A stretch of DNA of 64,000 bases from Allacma fusca (GCA_947179485.1 OX359249.1:55129402-55193401); one strand, 5' to 3'. Counted from the first letter of the stretch, positions 9,969 to 20,999 are shown. Notes: generated by a model from the letters alone, not told the origin. Translations and numbers: made by a program.

Positions 9969-11137
9969 AAGTCAAGTCAAGCCAAGTACTTTGAGTTGAC
10001 TCCATTAATTGGCACCAAATAGGTTTCTGGTGTGGCGGTCCTCCTATGGAGTTGACCTGGAGATGGAGAGACACACTTGGTGCGGGTTGTTTGTGCATTT
10101 AGATTTGTGTTGTGGTTAAGTTGTGCAGGACTTGAAGTTCCTTGGCCAAAGCCTGGTCAAGTGCCCAAAATGCATACATAGGTATTAGGGTTTCGGGGGA
10201 TACGTAAATTATGTTCATGTGTGGGAAGACATTACTTTGACTAAATACCGAGGGTGCTGTCGACTGTGGGGAAATATTTTAAATTGCAAGAAACTTGCCA
10301 GTCCATTTTTTGGCCACGTTGTAAGGGCTAGGTAACCCAGGTTTGTTACACTTGTAGCCAAAAAATGGGACTAGTATACATCTCTTGCCCAAAGGTGACT
10401 CGCCAATCCACAAAGTATATGTTCCGAACTTTGGGAGACGCTCGGCCCATTTTTTGGTCATGTGCTCTGATGACATTTATATTGGATACCGAGATTTAAT
10501 CAAGTAAATGTTATAATTTCAACATTACTGGGTCAGTTGACTAACGAAGCAATCAGAGTTGTTTTAGCAAAGAAATTATTAAAATTTGCATTGAAATTAC
10601 TTTGACCCATTTTTAGGTCAAAGTCACTGGTCATGGTTCACGTTGGTTCCTACATCTTGAATATAATTATTTAAAGTTTTTTATTTAATGCGCATGTATT
10701 TTGGAACAGCTGTATATACAGATTGAGTGTTTTAAGTATTTTGACCTATTTCAGGACAATATCACACCTCATTGGTAATTTGGGTTTTTATCTATTGAGT
10801 TTTTGTTAAAATATAATAATACGGGATTAACTGACTTTTGGAATATAGAAACCCAAAGAACTATTATGTCGAATTATTTTCTGCCAATGTAACAGGTCAC
10901 GTATAATGTGCGCGGAAAAGTCCTAAATAAGGTGGATTTCTGAAACGATTATTTTCGTAGCCAGGAAATGGACAGAAACTACGGAGTGTGCAGATAGTGC
11001 TGTAATGTCGGGTTTGGTCAAACAAGCGAGTTTTTGAGCTGCCTTGGGTCGCTAGCGGCGACCGGCCCGCGATGATGGTAGTGCTAATGAAATTTGTTAA
11101 AAAAAAATTATAAAATATCGTAGCGTACTGTGAAAAG
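9969..11137 (+). repeat. Monomer 10: core K, L spacer
   Basis: L spacer 10739-11137 (GATGGTAGTGC variant). Private GCATTTAGATTTG closes the usual minus-strand frame. Confidence 0.95.
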
Positions 11138-12123
11138 AAGTCAAGTCAAGCCAAGTACTTTGAGTTGACTCCATTAATTGGCACCAACTTAGGTTTGTGG
11201 TGTGGCGGTCCTCCTATGGAGTTGACCTGGAGATGGAGAGACACACTTGGTGCGGGTTGTTTGTGCATTTGGATTTGTGTTGTGGTTAAGTTGTGCAGGA
11301 CTTGAAGTTCCTTGGCCAAAGCCTGGTCAAGTGCCCAAAATGCATACATAGGTATTAGGGTTTCGGGGGATACGTAAATTATGTTCATGTGTGGGAAGAC
11401 ATTACTTTGACTAAATACCGAGGGTGCTGTCGACTGTGGGGAAATATTTTAAATTGCAAGAAACTTGCCAGTCCATTTTTTGGCCACGTTGTAAGGGCTA
11501 GGTAACCCAGGTTTGTTACACTTGTAGCCAAAAAATGGGACTAGTATACATCTCTTGCCCAAAGGTGACTCGCCAATCCACAAAGTATATGTTCCGAACT
11601 TTGGGAGACGCTCGGCCCATTTTTTGGTCATGTGCTCTGATGACATTTATATTGGATACCGAGATTTAATCAAGTAAATGTTATAATTTCAACAGTACTG
11701 GGTCAGTTGACTAACGAAGCAATCAGTGTTGTATTAGCAAAGAAATTATTAAAATTTGCATTGAAATTACTTTGACCCATTTTTAGGTCAAAGTCACTGG
11801 TCATGGTTCACGTTGGTTCCTACATCTTGAATATAATTATTTAAAGTTTTTTATTTAATGCGCATGTATTTTGGAACAGCTGTATATACAGATTGAGTAA
11901 TTTAAATATTTTGACCCATTTCGGGTCAATGTTTCAAAAAACGGCCAAACTGCTACGTATCCGCTAAGAATCTCCTGAGACGTTCGGGATGCCAAACTAT
12001 TGAAGAAAATAATTTTGACACAAAAATTGAAAAACAAAATGAAAAAAAATGAAAAAATTAAGTTTTGAAAAAAATTTTTTGAAAAAAACATAGTTTTGAA
12101 GAGTCGTAGCTTACTTACAAAAC
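11138..12123 (+). repeat. Monomer 11: core K, S spacer
   Basis: Carries GAGTAATTTAAATATT before the spacer and ACGGCCAAAC within it. I see the first change elsewhere only in monomer 13, beyond the telomeric block. Confidence 0.95.
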
Positions 12124-12804
12124 AAGTCAAGTCAAGCCAAGTACTTTGAGTTGACTCCTTTAATTGGCACCAACTTAGGTTTCTGGTGTGGCGGTCCTCC
12201 TATAGAGTTGACCTGGAGATGGAGAGACACACTTGGTGTGGGTTGTTTGTGCATTTGGATTTGTGTTGTAGTTAAGTTGTGCAGGACTTGAAGTTCCTTG
12301 GCCAAAGCCTGGTCAAGTGCCCAAAATGCATACATAGGTATTAGGGTTTCGGGGGATACGTAAATTATGTTCATGTGTGGGAAGACATTACTTTGACTAA
12401 ATACCGAGGGTGCTGTCGACTGTGGGGAAATATTTTAAATTGCAAGAAACTTGCCAGTCCATTTTTTGGCCACGTTGTAAGGGCTGGGTAACCCAATCGT
12501 GTTACACTTGTAGCCAAAAAATGGGACTAGTATACATCTCTTGCCCAAAGGTGACTCGCCAATCCACAAAGTATATGTTCCGAACTTTGGGAGACGCTCG
12601 GCCCATTTTTTGGTCATGTGCTCTGATGACATTTATATTGGATACCGAGATTTAATCAAGTAAATGTTATAATTTCAACATTACTGGGTCAGTTGACTAA
12701 CGAAGCAATCAGAGTTGTTTTAGCAAAGAAAATATTAAAATTTGCATTGAAATTACTTTGACCCATTTTTAGGTCAAATTCACTGGTCATGGTTCACGTT
12801 GGTT
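12124..12804 (+). repeat. Monomer 12: core T, truncated by TTAGG tract
   Basis: Core runs normally to CACGTTGGTT, where intact copies continue CCTACATC, and then switches to AGGTTAGG. The tail carries L-linked variants plus GTCAAATTCAC, shared with monomers 41 and 53. Its spacer is lost. Confidence 0.95.
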
Positions 12805-12992
12805 AGGTTAGGTTAGGTTAGGTTAGGTTAGGTTAGGTTAGGTTAGGTTAGGTTAGGTTAGGTTAGGTTAGGTTAGGTTAGGTTAGGTTAGGTTAGGTTA
12901 GGTTAGGTTAGGTTAGGTTAGGTTAGGTTAGGTTAGGTTAGGTTAGGTTAGGTTAGGTTAGGTTTGGTTAGGTTAGGTTAGGTTAGGTTAGG
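12803..12992 (+). repeat. Interstitial telomeric tract (TTAGG)38
   Basis: 190 bp = 38 units of TTAGG, with one TTTGG variant (12963-12967). TTAGG is the ancestral arthropod telomere repeat. The G-rich strand is the + strand, so the tract reads toward a chromosome end lying to the right. Left junction GTTGGTT/AGG and right junction TAGG/TATTAGGG both share bases with the satellite (GGTT and TAGG). About 700 bp of satellite (or about 520 bp if the missing spacer was S) is absent across the tract. Confidence 0.98.
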
Positions 12993-13760
12993 TATTAGGG
13001 TTTCGGGGGATACGTAAATTATGTTCATGTGTGGGAAGACATTACTTTGACTAAATACCGAGGGTGCTGTCGACTGTGGGGAAATATTTTAAATTGCAAG
13101 AAACTTGCCAGTCCATTTTTTGGCCACGTTGTAAGGGCTAGGTAACCCAGGTTTGTTACACTTGTAGCCAAAAAATGGGACTAGTATACATCTCTTGCCC
13201 AAAGGTGACTCGCCAATCCACAAAGTATATGTTCCGAACTTTGGGAGACGCTCGGCCCATTTTTTGGTCATGTGCTCTGATGACATTTATATTGGATACC
13301 GAGATTTAATCAAGTAAATGTTATAATTTCAACAGTACTGGGTCAGTTGACTAACGAAGCAATCAGTGTTGTATTAGCAAAGAAATTATTAAAATTTGCA
13401 TTGAAATTACTTTGACCCATTTTTAGGTCAAAGTCACTGGTCATGGTTCACGTTGGTTCCTACATCTTGAATATAATTATTTAAAGTTTTTTATTTAATG
13501 CGCATGTATTTTGGAACAGCTGTATATACAGATTGAGTAATTTAAATATTTTGACCCATTTCGGGTCAATGTTTCAAAAAACGGCCAAACTGCTACGTAT
13601 CCGCTAAGAATCTCCTGAGACGTTCGGGATGCCAAACTATTGAAGAAAATAATTTTGACACAAAAATTGAAAAAAAATGAAAAAAAATGAAAAAATTAAG
13701 TTTTGAAAATTTTTTTTGAAAAAAACATAGTTTTGAAGAGTCGTAGCTTACTTACAAAAC
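12993..13760 (+). repeat. Monomer 13: core K, 5' truncated, S spacer
   Basis: Begins at TATTAGGGTTTCGG, lacking the first ~215 bp of the core. Has the GAGTAATTT and ACGGCCAAAC variants of monomer 11. The spacer is 3 bp shorter. Confidence 0.95.
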
Positions 13761-14356
13761 AAGTCAAGTCAAGCCAAGTACTTTGAGTTGACTCCTTTAA
13801 TTGGCACCAACTTAGGTTTCTGGTGTGGCGGTCCTCCTATAGAGTTGACCTGGAGATGGAGAGACACACTTGGTGTGGGTTGTTTGTGCATTTGGATTTG
13901 TGTTGTAGTTAAGTTGTGCAGGACTTGAAGTTCCTTGGCCAAAGCCTGGTCAAGTGCCCAAAATGCATACATAGGTATTAGGGTTTCGGGGGATACGTAA
14001 ATTATGTTCATGTGTGGGAAGACATTACTTTGACTAAATACCGAGGGTGCTGTCGACTGTGGGGAAATATTTTAAATTGCAAGAAACTTGCCAGTCCATT
14101 TTTTGGCCACGTTGTAAGGGCTGGGTAACCCAATCGTGTTACACTTGTAGCCAAAAAATGGGACTAGTATACATCTCTTGCCCAAAGGTGACTCGCCAAT
14201 CCACAAAGTATATGTTCCGAACTTTGGGAGACGCTCGGCCCATTTTTTGGTCATGTGCTCTGATGACATTTATATTGGATACCGAGATTTAATCAAGTAA
14301 ATGTTATAATTTCAACAGTACTGGGTCAGTTGACTCACGAAGCAATCAGTGTTGTA
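13761..14356 (+). repeat. Monomer 14: core T, 3' truncated
   Basis: Normal through CAGTACTGGG, then GACTCACG. It stops at GTGTTGTATT and joins a diverged S-like spacer. About 184 bp are deleted with the bases ATT shared by both sides. Confidence 0.93.
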
Positions 14357-14542
14357 TTTCGGGTCAATGTTTCAAAAAAATGTCAAATTACTTTGTATCT
14401 GCTAAGAACCTTCTGTGACGGTGGCAATGCCAACTTTTTTAAGAAAAAAATTTTGAAAAAAATTTTTTTTTGAAAAATAAAGTTTTGCAAAAATATTTTG
14501 AAAAAAAAATGGTTTTCAAAAGTTGTAGCCTACTGTGAAAAG
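14357..14542 (+). repeat. Diverged S-like spacer with L-like end
   Basis: Aligns to S from TTTCGGGTCAATGTTTC through a diverged CTGCTAAGAACC region and A-tracts, with many substitutions. Its 3' end, GTAGCCTACTGTGAAAAGAAG, matches the end of L and not that of S. It is much more diverged than other copies. Confidence 0.85.
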
Positions 14543-14733
14543 AAGTCAAGTCCAGCCAAGTACTTTGTGTTGACTCCATTATTTGGCCACAAGGTAGGTT
14601 TGTGGTGTGGGGGTCCTCCTATGCAGTTGACCTGGAGATGGAGAGACACACTTGGTTCGGGTTGATATGGCATTTAGAGGTGTGTTGTTGTTAAGTTGTG
14701 CAGGACTAGAAGTCCTTTGGCCAAAGCGTGGTC
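14543..14733 (+). repeat. Fossil core fragment (5' end only)
   Basis: Aligns to the first ~190 bp of the core with scattered changes (AGTCCAGCC, TTTGTGTTGAC, ATTTGGCCACAAGG, GTGGGGGTCC, GATATGGCATTTAG). Homology ends after CAAAGCGTGGTC. It resembles the post-L 5' form. Confidence 0.9.
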
Positions 14734-16011
14734 GTCCGTTAATCTCCCTTTTTAATATACTATTCCTCGTCTTGTTACTATTCATCTCACACTCTACATT
14801 TTCTCGGCTATGGAGCGAAAAGGCTTGTGGTATACCCTTTGAGGGAGAGCAATGGACGGAGCGCAATTTCTCGATTTGTCTAGGCCTGTGCCTACTTATA
14901 TGAGGGGAAAAAATATGTACGGAACCTTGTACATATACTTCCCCCTAGTCTACTTTAAACCGAAGATAGCCAGTATGAACTTCTGAGTTTTAACTTCACA
15001 GGTTAAAAAGATTGTTTGTGGCCTAATGAGTAAGCTCAAGTGCAAGAATAAATTGCGTCTCTAAGGGATCTCAGTGTTATTACTTTTATTATATTAGCAA
15101 AAGTTCTAGCAACACCTACAGCACGAAGGGCTCCACAAGCTAGTCACGCTGAAAAGAAAAACATTTTAGTAGTCGTAAAATATTTCAGGAAATTTGTTAT
15201 AAGCAAACTGTACCAAATTTATTCGTCAAGAGAATGTTCCAGGCCAGAAGATCAAACAAAAATAAAATTCCTGACCAAGGTAGATTTTGTGAACCTTCGA
15301 TGTCAATAAAGAACTTGGACTTGGGATGTCTGTTCCATCCAGGAGGCCAACTAATTGCGGATTATGAGACCAATACTCCCAAGAATGAGGGTTTATCGTG
15401 GATGGAAGGCACGACAATGAGTTCCTACTTCGTTTACAGGAACAGCAAAATATTAAGAAACTAAATTCCTACCGAGAAGCTCATTTCAAGTCAACAAAAT
15501 TAATGTAGTTCTACGGTGGTTATCGAATGGATGGCCTCCGTGTCGTAGCAGTCGGTTTTTGTTATTTTTTCCGAAAACGCAGTTGTAGAGGAACATTTAA
15601 AAATTCATTTGATGTAATAGTGTTCTACCGGGGGGTTCAAATGAGTATTTCCCGCTGGCGATAACTTGGAAGGATTATTTAACAAATAAAGTTTAAACCC
15701 CATCAGCGTGGAGCCATCGATGTCGGATTGGACTACCAAACTGTAGGTACTGGTCTGTTCACAGAGATGATTCCATGGTTTGCATTGAATCCTCTGTCGA
15801 CATGTTCCGCTCTGAGTACAACCATAACACATGATAGCACAACAGGACTGTTTCTTGACAAAGTTCTAAAGAAACAACCTTCGGCATCCGAGAACCGAGT
15901 TTTGGTGAATGCCTTCCAAAGGCTATCCCCGATATGGGATCGAGTTCATCTTTCGAAAAATGTTGTGGAGGCAATAACACATTTTCACAGTTAAATACTC
16001 AAACTCAAATA
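14734..16011. other. Single-copy island of unknown origin (~1.28 kb)
   Basis: No similarity to the satellite and no internal repetition that I can see. It replaces about 125 bp of core. Contents: a strong hairpin at 14904-14944, three AATAAA hexamers (15047, 15305, 15685), and short overlapping open frames on both strands. The longest is a + strand frame ending at 15994 (about 105 codons from 15683, no in-frame ATG near its start). None resembles a family I recognise. I see no terminal inverted repeats, poly-A tail at the edge, or target-site duplication. It may be a degraded transposon fragment, captured filler at a repaired break, or an old exon. Confidence 0.75.
14904..14944. other. Hairpin in the single-copy island
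   Basis: Left arm GGGGAAAAAATATGTAC (14904-14920), loop GGAACCTT, right arm GTACATATACTTCCCC (14929-14944). Pairing is perfect over GTACATAT and GGGGAA with a small internal mismatch. It is not followed by a T-run, so it is not a bacterial-type terminator. Confidence 0.8.
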
Positions 16012-16689
16012 CTTATAATTGTAAGAAACTTGCCATTCAATTTTTTGGCCACGTTGTAAGGGCTAGGTAACCCAGGCTTGTTACACTTGTAGCCAAAAAA
16101 TGGGACTAGTATACATCTCTTGCCCAAAGGTGACTCGCCAATCCACAAAGTATATGTTCCGAACTTTGGGAGACGCTCGGCCCATTTTTTGGTCATGTGC
16201 TCTGATGACATTTATATTGGATACCGAGATTTAATCAAGTAAATGTTATAATTTCAACAGTACTGCGTCAGTTGACTCACGCAGCAATCAGTGTTGTATT
16301 AGCAAAGAAATTATTAAAATTTGCATTGAAATTACTTTGACCCATTTTTAGGTCAAAGTCACTGGTCATGGTTCACGTTGGTTCCTACATCTTGAATATA
16401 ATTATTTAAAGTTTTTTATTTAATGCGCATGTATTTTGGAACAGCTGTATATACAGATTGAGTGTTTTAAATATTTTGACCCATTTCGGGTCAATGTTTT
16501 AAAAAACGGCCAAACTGCTACGTATCCGCTAAGAACCTCCTGAGACGTTCGGGATGCCAAACTATTGAAGAAAATAATTTTGACAAAAAAATTGAAAAAA
16601 AAAATGAAAAAAAATTGAAAAAATTATATGTTGAAAAAATTATTTCGAAAAAAACATAGTTTTGAAGAGTCGTAGCTTGCTTTAAAAAC
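16012..16689 (+). repeat. Monomer 15: core K, 5' truncated, S2 spacer
   Basis: Satellite homology resumes at about AATTGTAAGAAACTTGCC. Diverged first bases (CCATTCAATTTTTTGG, CCCAGGCTTG). Has the CTGCGT/ACGCAG dyad variant (16263-16284) and the S2 spacer subtype. Confidence 0.92.
16263..16284. other. CTGCGT...ACGCAG dyad (minor subclass)
   Basis: A 22-bp near-palindrome with arms CTGCGT and ACGCAG; its right half includes TGACTCA. It is complete only in monomers 15, 23, 24, 27, 33 and 36. The major form (CTGGGT ... AACGAAG) has lost the symmetry. Confidence 0.75.
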
Positions 16690-17674
16690 AAGTCAAGTCA
16701 AGCCAAGTACTTTGAGTTGACTCCATTAATTGGCACCAAATAGGTTTGTGGTGTGGCGGTCCTCCTATGGAGTTGACCTGGAGATGGAGAGACACACTTG
16801 GTGCGGGTTGTTTGTGCATTTGGATTTATGTTGTGGTTAAGTTGTGCAGGACTTGAAGTTCCTTGGCCAAAGCCTGGTCAAGTGCCCAAAATGCATACAT
16901 AGGTATTAGGGTTTCGGGGGATACGTAAATTATGTTCATGTGTGGGAAGACATTACTTTGACTAAATACCGAGGGTGCTGTCGACTGTGGGGAAATATTT
17001 TAAATTGCAAGAAACTTGCCAGTCCATTTTTTGGCCACGTTGTAAGGGCTAGGTAACCCAGGTTTGTTACACTTGTAGCCAAAAAATGGGACTAGTATAC
17101 ATCTCTTGCCCAAAGGTGACTCGCCAATCCACAAAGTATATGTTCCGAACTTTGGGAGACGCTCGGCCCATTTTTTGGTCATGTGCTCTGATGACATTTA
17201 TATTGGATACCGAGATTTAATCAAGTAAATGTTATAATTTCAACAGTACTGGGTCAGTTGACTAACGAAGCAATCAGTGTTGTATTAGCAAAGAAATTAT
17301 TAAAATTTGCATTGAAATTACTTTGACCCATTTTTAGGTCAAAGTCACTGGTCATGGTTCACGTTGGTTCCTACATCTTGAATATAATTATTTAAAGTTT
17401 TTTATTTAATGCGCATGTATTTTGGAACAGCTGTATATACAGATTGAGTGTTTTAAATATTTTGACCCATTTCGGGTCAATGTTTCAAAAAACGGCCAAA
17501 CTGCTACGTATCCGCTAAGAATCTCCTGAGACGTTCGGGATGCCAAACTATTGAAGAAAATAATTTTGACACAAAAATTGAAAAAAAAAATGAAAAAAAA
17601 TGAAAAAATTAAGTTTTGAAAAAAATTTTTTGAAAAAAACATAGTTTTGAAGAGTCGTAGCTTACTTACAAAAC
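16690..17674 (+). repeat. Monomer 16: core K, S spacer
   Basis: Post-L-like 5' form although it follows S2. Private GGATTTATGTTG. ACGGCCAAAC in the spacer. Confidence 0.95.
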
Positions 17675-18844
17675 AAGTCAAGTCAAGCCAAGTACTTTGA
17701 GTTGACTCCTTTAATTGGCACCAACTTAGGTTTCTGGTGTGGCGGTCCTCCTATAGAGTTGACCTGGAGATGGAGAGACACACTTGGTGTGGGTTGTTTG
17801 TGCATTTGGATTTGTGTTGTAGTTAAGTTGTGCAGGACTTGAAGTTCCTTGGCCAAAGCCTGGTCAAGTGCCCAAAATGCATACATAGGTATTAGGGTTT
17901 CGGGGGATACGTAAATTATGTTCATGTGTGGGAAGACATTACTTTGACTAAATACCGAGGGTGCTGTCGACTGTGGGGAAATATTTTAAATTGCAAGAAA
18001 CTTGCCAGTCCATTTTTTGGCCACGTTGTAAGGGCTGGGTAACCCAATCGTGTTACACTTGTAGCCAAAAAATGGGACTAGTATACATCTCTTGCCCAAA
18101 GGTGACTCGCCAATCCACAAAGTATATGTTCCGAACTTTGGGAGACGCTCGGCCCATTTTTTGGTCATGTGCTCTGATGACATTTATATTGGATACCGAG
18201 ATTTAATCAAGTAAATGTTATAATTTCAACATTACTGGGTCAGTTGACTAACGAAGCAATCAGAGTTGTTTTAGCAAAGAAAATATTAAAATTTGCAATG
18301 AAATTACTTTGACCCATTTTTAGGTCAAAGTCACTGGTCATGGTTCACGTTGGTTCCTACATCTTGAATATAATTATTTAAAGTTTTTTATTTAATGCGC
18401 ATGTATTTTGGAACAGCTGTATATACAGATTGAGTGTTTTAAGTATTGTGACCTATTTCAGGACAATATCACACCTCATTGGTAATTTGGGTTTTTATCT
18501 ATTGAGTTTTTGTTAAAATATAATAATACGGGATTAACTGACTTTTGGAATATAGAAACCCAAAGAACTATTATGTCGAATTATTTTCTGCCAATGTAAC
18601 AGGTCACGTATAATGTGCACGGAAAAGTCCTAAATAAGGTGGATTTCTGAAACGATTATTTTCGTAGCCAGGAAATGGACAGAAACTACGGAGTGTGCAG
18701 ATAGTGCTGTAATGTCGGGTTTGGTCAAACAAGCGAGTTTTTGAGCTGCCTTGGGTCGCTAGCGGCGACCGGCCCGCGATGATGGTGGTGCTAATGAAAT
18801 TTGTTAAAAAAAAATTATAAAATATCGTAGCCTACTGTGAAAAG
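17675..18844 (+). repeat. Monomer 17: core T, L spacer
   Basis: L spacer 18446-18844, with ATTGTGACC at its start (shared with monomer 19) and private GTGCACGG. Confidence 0.95.
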
Positions 18845-19829
18845 AAGTCAAGTCAAGCCAAGTACTTTGAGTTGACTCCATTAATTGGCACCAAATAGGT
18901 TTCTGGTGTGGCGGTCCTCCTATGGAGTTGACCTGGAGATGGAGAGACACACTTGGTGCGGGTTGTTTGTGCATTTGGATTTGTGTTGTGGTTAAGTTGT
19001 GCAGGACTTGAAGTTCCTTGGCCAAAGCCTGGTCAAGTGCCCAAAATGCATACATAGGTATTAGGGTTTCGGGGGATACGTAAATTATGTTCATGTGTGG
19101 GAAGACATTACTTTGACTAAATACCGAGGGTGCTGTCGACTGTGGGGAAATATTTTAAATTGCAAGAAACTTGCCAGTCCATTTTTTGGCCACGTTGTAA
19201 GGGCTAGGTAACCCAGGTTTGTTACACTTGTAGCCAAAATATGGGACTAGTATACATCTCTTGCCCAAAGGTGACTCGCCAATCCACAAAGTATATGTTC
19301 CGAACTTTGGGAGACGCTCGGCCCATTTTTTGGTCATGTGCTCTGATGACATTTATATTGGATACCGAGATTTAATCAAGTAAATGTTATAATTTCAACA
19401 GTACTGGGTCAGTTGACTAACGAAGCAATCAGTGTTGTATTAGCAAAGAAATTATTAAAATTTGCATTGAAATTACTTTGACCCATTTTTAGGTCAAAGT
19501 CACTGGTCATGGTTCACGTTGGTTCCTACATCTTGAATATAATTATTTAAAGTTTTTTATTTAATGCGCATGTATTTTGGAACAGCTGTATATACAGATT
19601 GAGTGTTTTAAATATTTTGACCCATTTCGGGTCAATGTTTCAAAAAACGGCCAAACTGCTACGTATCCGCTAAGAATCTCCTGAGACGTTCGGGATGCCA
19701 AACTATTGAAGAAAATAATTTTGACACAAAAATTGAAAAAAAAAATGAAAAAAAATGAAAAAATTAAGTTTTGAAAAAAATTTTTTGAAAAAAACATAGT
19801 TTTGAAGAGTCGTAGCTTACTTACAAAAC
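18845..19829 (+). repeat. Monomer 18: core K, S spacer
   Basis: Private GCCAAAATATGGGAC alters the right hairpin arm. Confidence 0.95.
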
Positions 19830-20999
19830 AAGTCAAGTCAAGCCAAGTACTTTGAGTTGACTCCTTTAATTGGCACCAACTTAGGTTTCTGGTGTGGCGG
19901 TCCTCCTATAGAGTTGACCTGGAGATGGAGAGACACACTTGGTGTGGGTTGTTTGTGCATTTGGATTTGTGTTGTAGTTAAGTTGTGCAGGACTTGAAGT
20001 TCCTTGGCCAAAGCCTGGTCAAGTGCCCAAAATGCATACATAGGTATTAGGGTTTCGGGGGATACGTAAATTATGTTCATGTGTGGGAAGACATTACTTT
20101 GACTAAATACCGAGGGTGCTGTCGACTGTGGGGAAATATTTTAAATTGCAAGAAACTTGCCAGTCCATTTTTTGGCCACGTTGTAAGGGCTGGGTAACCC
20201 AATCGTGTTACACTTGTAGCCAAAAAATGGGACTAGTATACATCTCTTGCCCAAAGGTGACTCGCCAATCCACAAAGTATATGTTCCGAACTTTGGGAGA
20301 CGCTCGGCCCATTTTTTGGTCATGTGCTCTGATGACATTTATATTGGATACCGAGATTTAATCAAGTAAATGTTATAATTTCAACATTACTGGGTCAGTT
20401 GACTAACGAAGCAATCAGAGTTGTTTTAGCAAAGAAAATATTAAAATTTGCATTGAAATTACTTTGACCCATTTTTAGGTCAAAGTCACTGGTCATGGTT
20501 CACGTTGGTTCCTACATCTTGAATATAATTATTTAAAGTTTTTTATTTAATGCGCATGTATTTTGGAACAGCTGTATATACAGATTGAGTGTTTTAAGTA
20601 TTGTGACCTATTTCAGGACAATATCACACCTCATTGGTAATTTGGGTTTTTATCTATTGAGTTTTTGTTAAAATATAATAATACGGGATTAACTGACTTT
20701 TGGAATATAGAAACCCAAAGAACTATTATGTCGAATTATTTTCTGCCAATGTAACAGGTCACGTATAATGTGCGCGGAAAAGTCCTAAATAAGGTGGATT
20801 TCTGAAACGATTATTTTCGTAGCCAGGAAATGGACAGAAACTACGGAGTGTGCAGATAGTGCTGTAATGTCGGGTTTGGTCAAACAAGCGAGTTTTTGAG
20901 CTGCCTTGGGTCGCTAGCGGCCACCGGCCCGCGATGATGGTGGTGCTAATGAAATTTGTTAAAAAAAAATTATAAAATATCGTAGCCTACTGTGAAAAG
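19830..20999 (+). repeat. Monomer 19: core T, L spacer
   Basis: L spacer 20601-20999, ATTGTGACC start, with GGCCACC disrupting the GC hairpin. Confidence 0.95.

Larger units (their letters stand above)
1..12804 (+). repeat. Satellite array, left block
   Basis: Eleven complete core-plus-spacer monomers and parts of two more, all head to tail. The recurring landmark AAGTCAAGTCAAGCC opens each core. Steps between cores are 986 bp (S spacer) or 1168-1170 bp (L spacer). No gene is visible. The block ends where the TTAGG tract interrupts core 12. Confidence 0.97.

Noticed and set aside
12803-12992. A true chromosome end
   Set aside because: Satellite continues on both sides, and the tract is only 190 bp.
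12803-12992. G-quadruplex from the telomeric repeat
   Set aside because: TTAGG supplies only two consecutive G per unit. A stable canonical quadruplex is not supported by sequence alone.
14579-14903. Open frames of 83-95 codons crossing the fossil core/island junction
   Set aside because: Each frame joins satellite to unrelated sequence, so it is a product of the junction and not a gene.
14904-14944. Bacterial rho-independent terminator
   Set aside because: No T-run follows the stem, and the context is eukaryotic.
15226-15464. Opposing 63- and 76-codon open frames in the single-copy island
   Set aside because: Frames overlap on both strands, are short, and show no family resemblance. Chance frames are expected in 1.3 kb.
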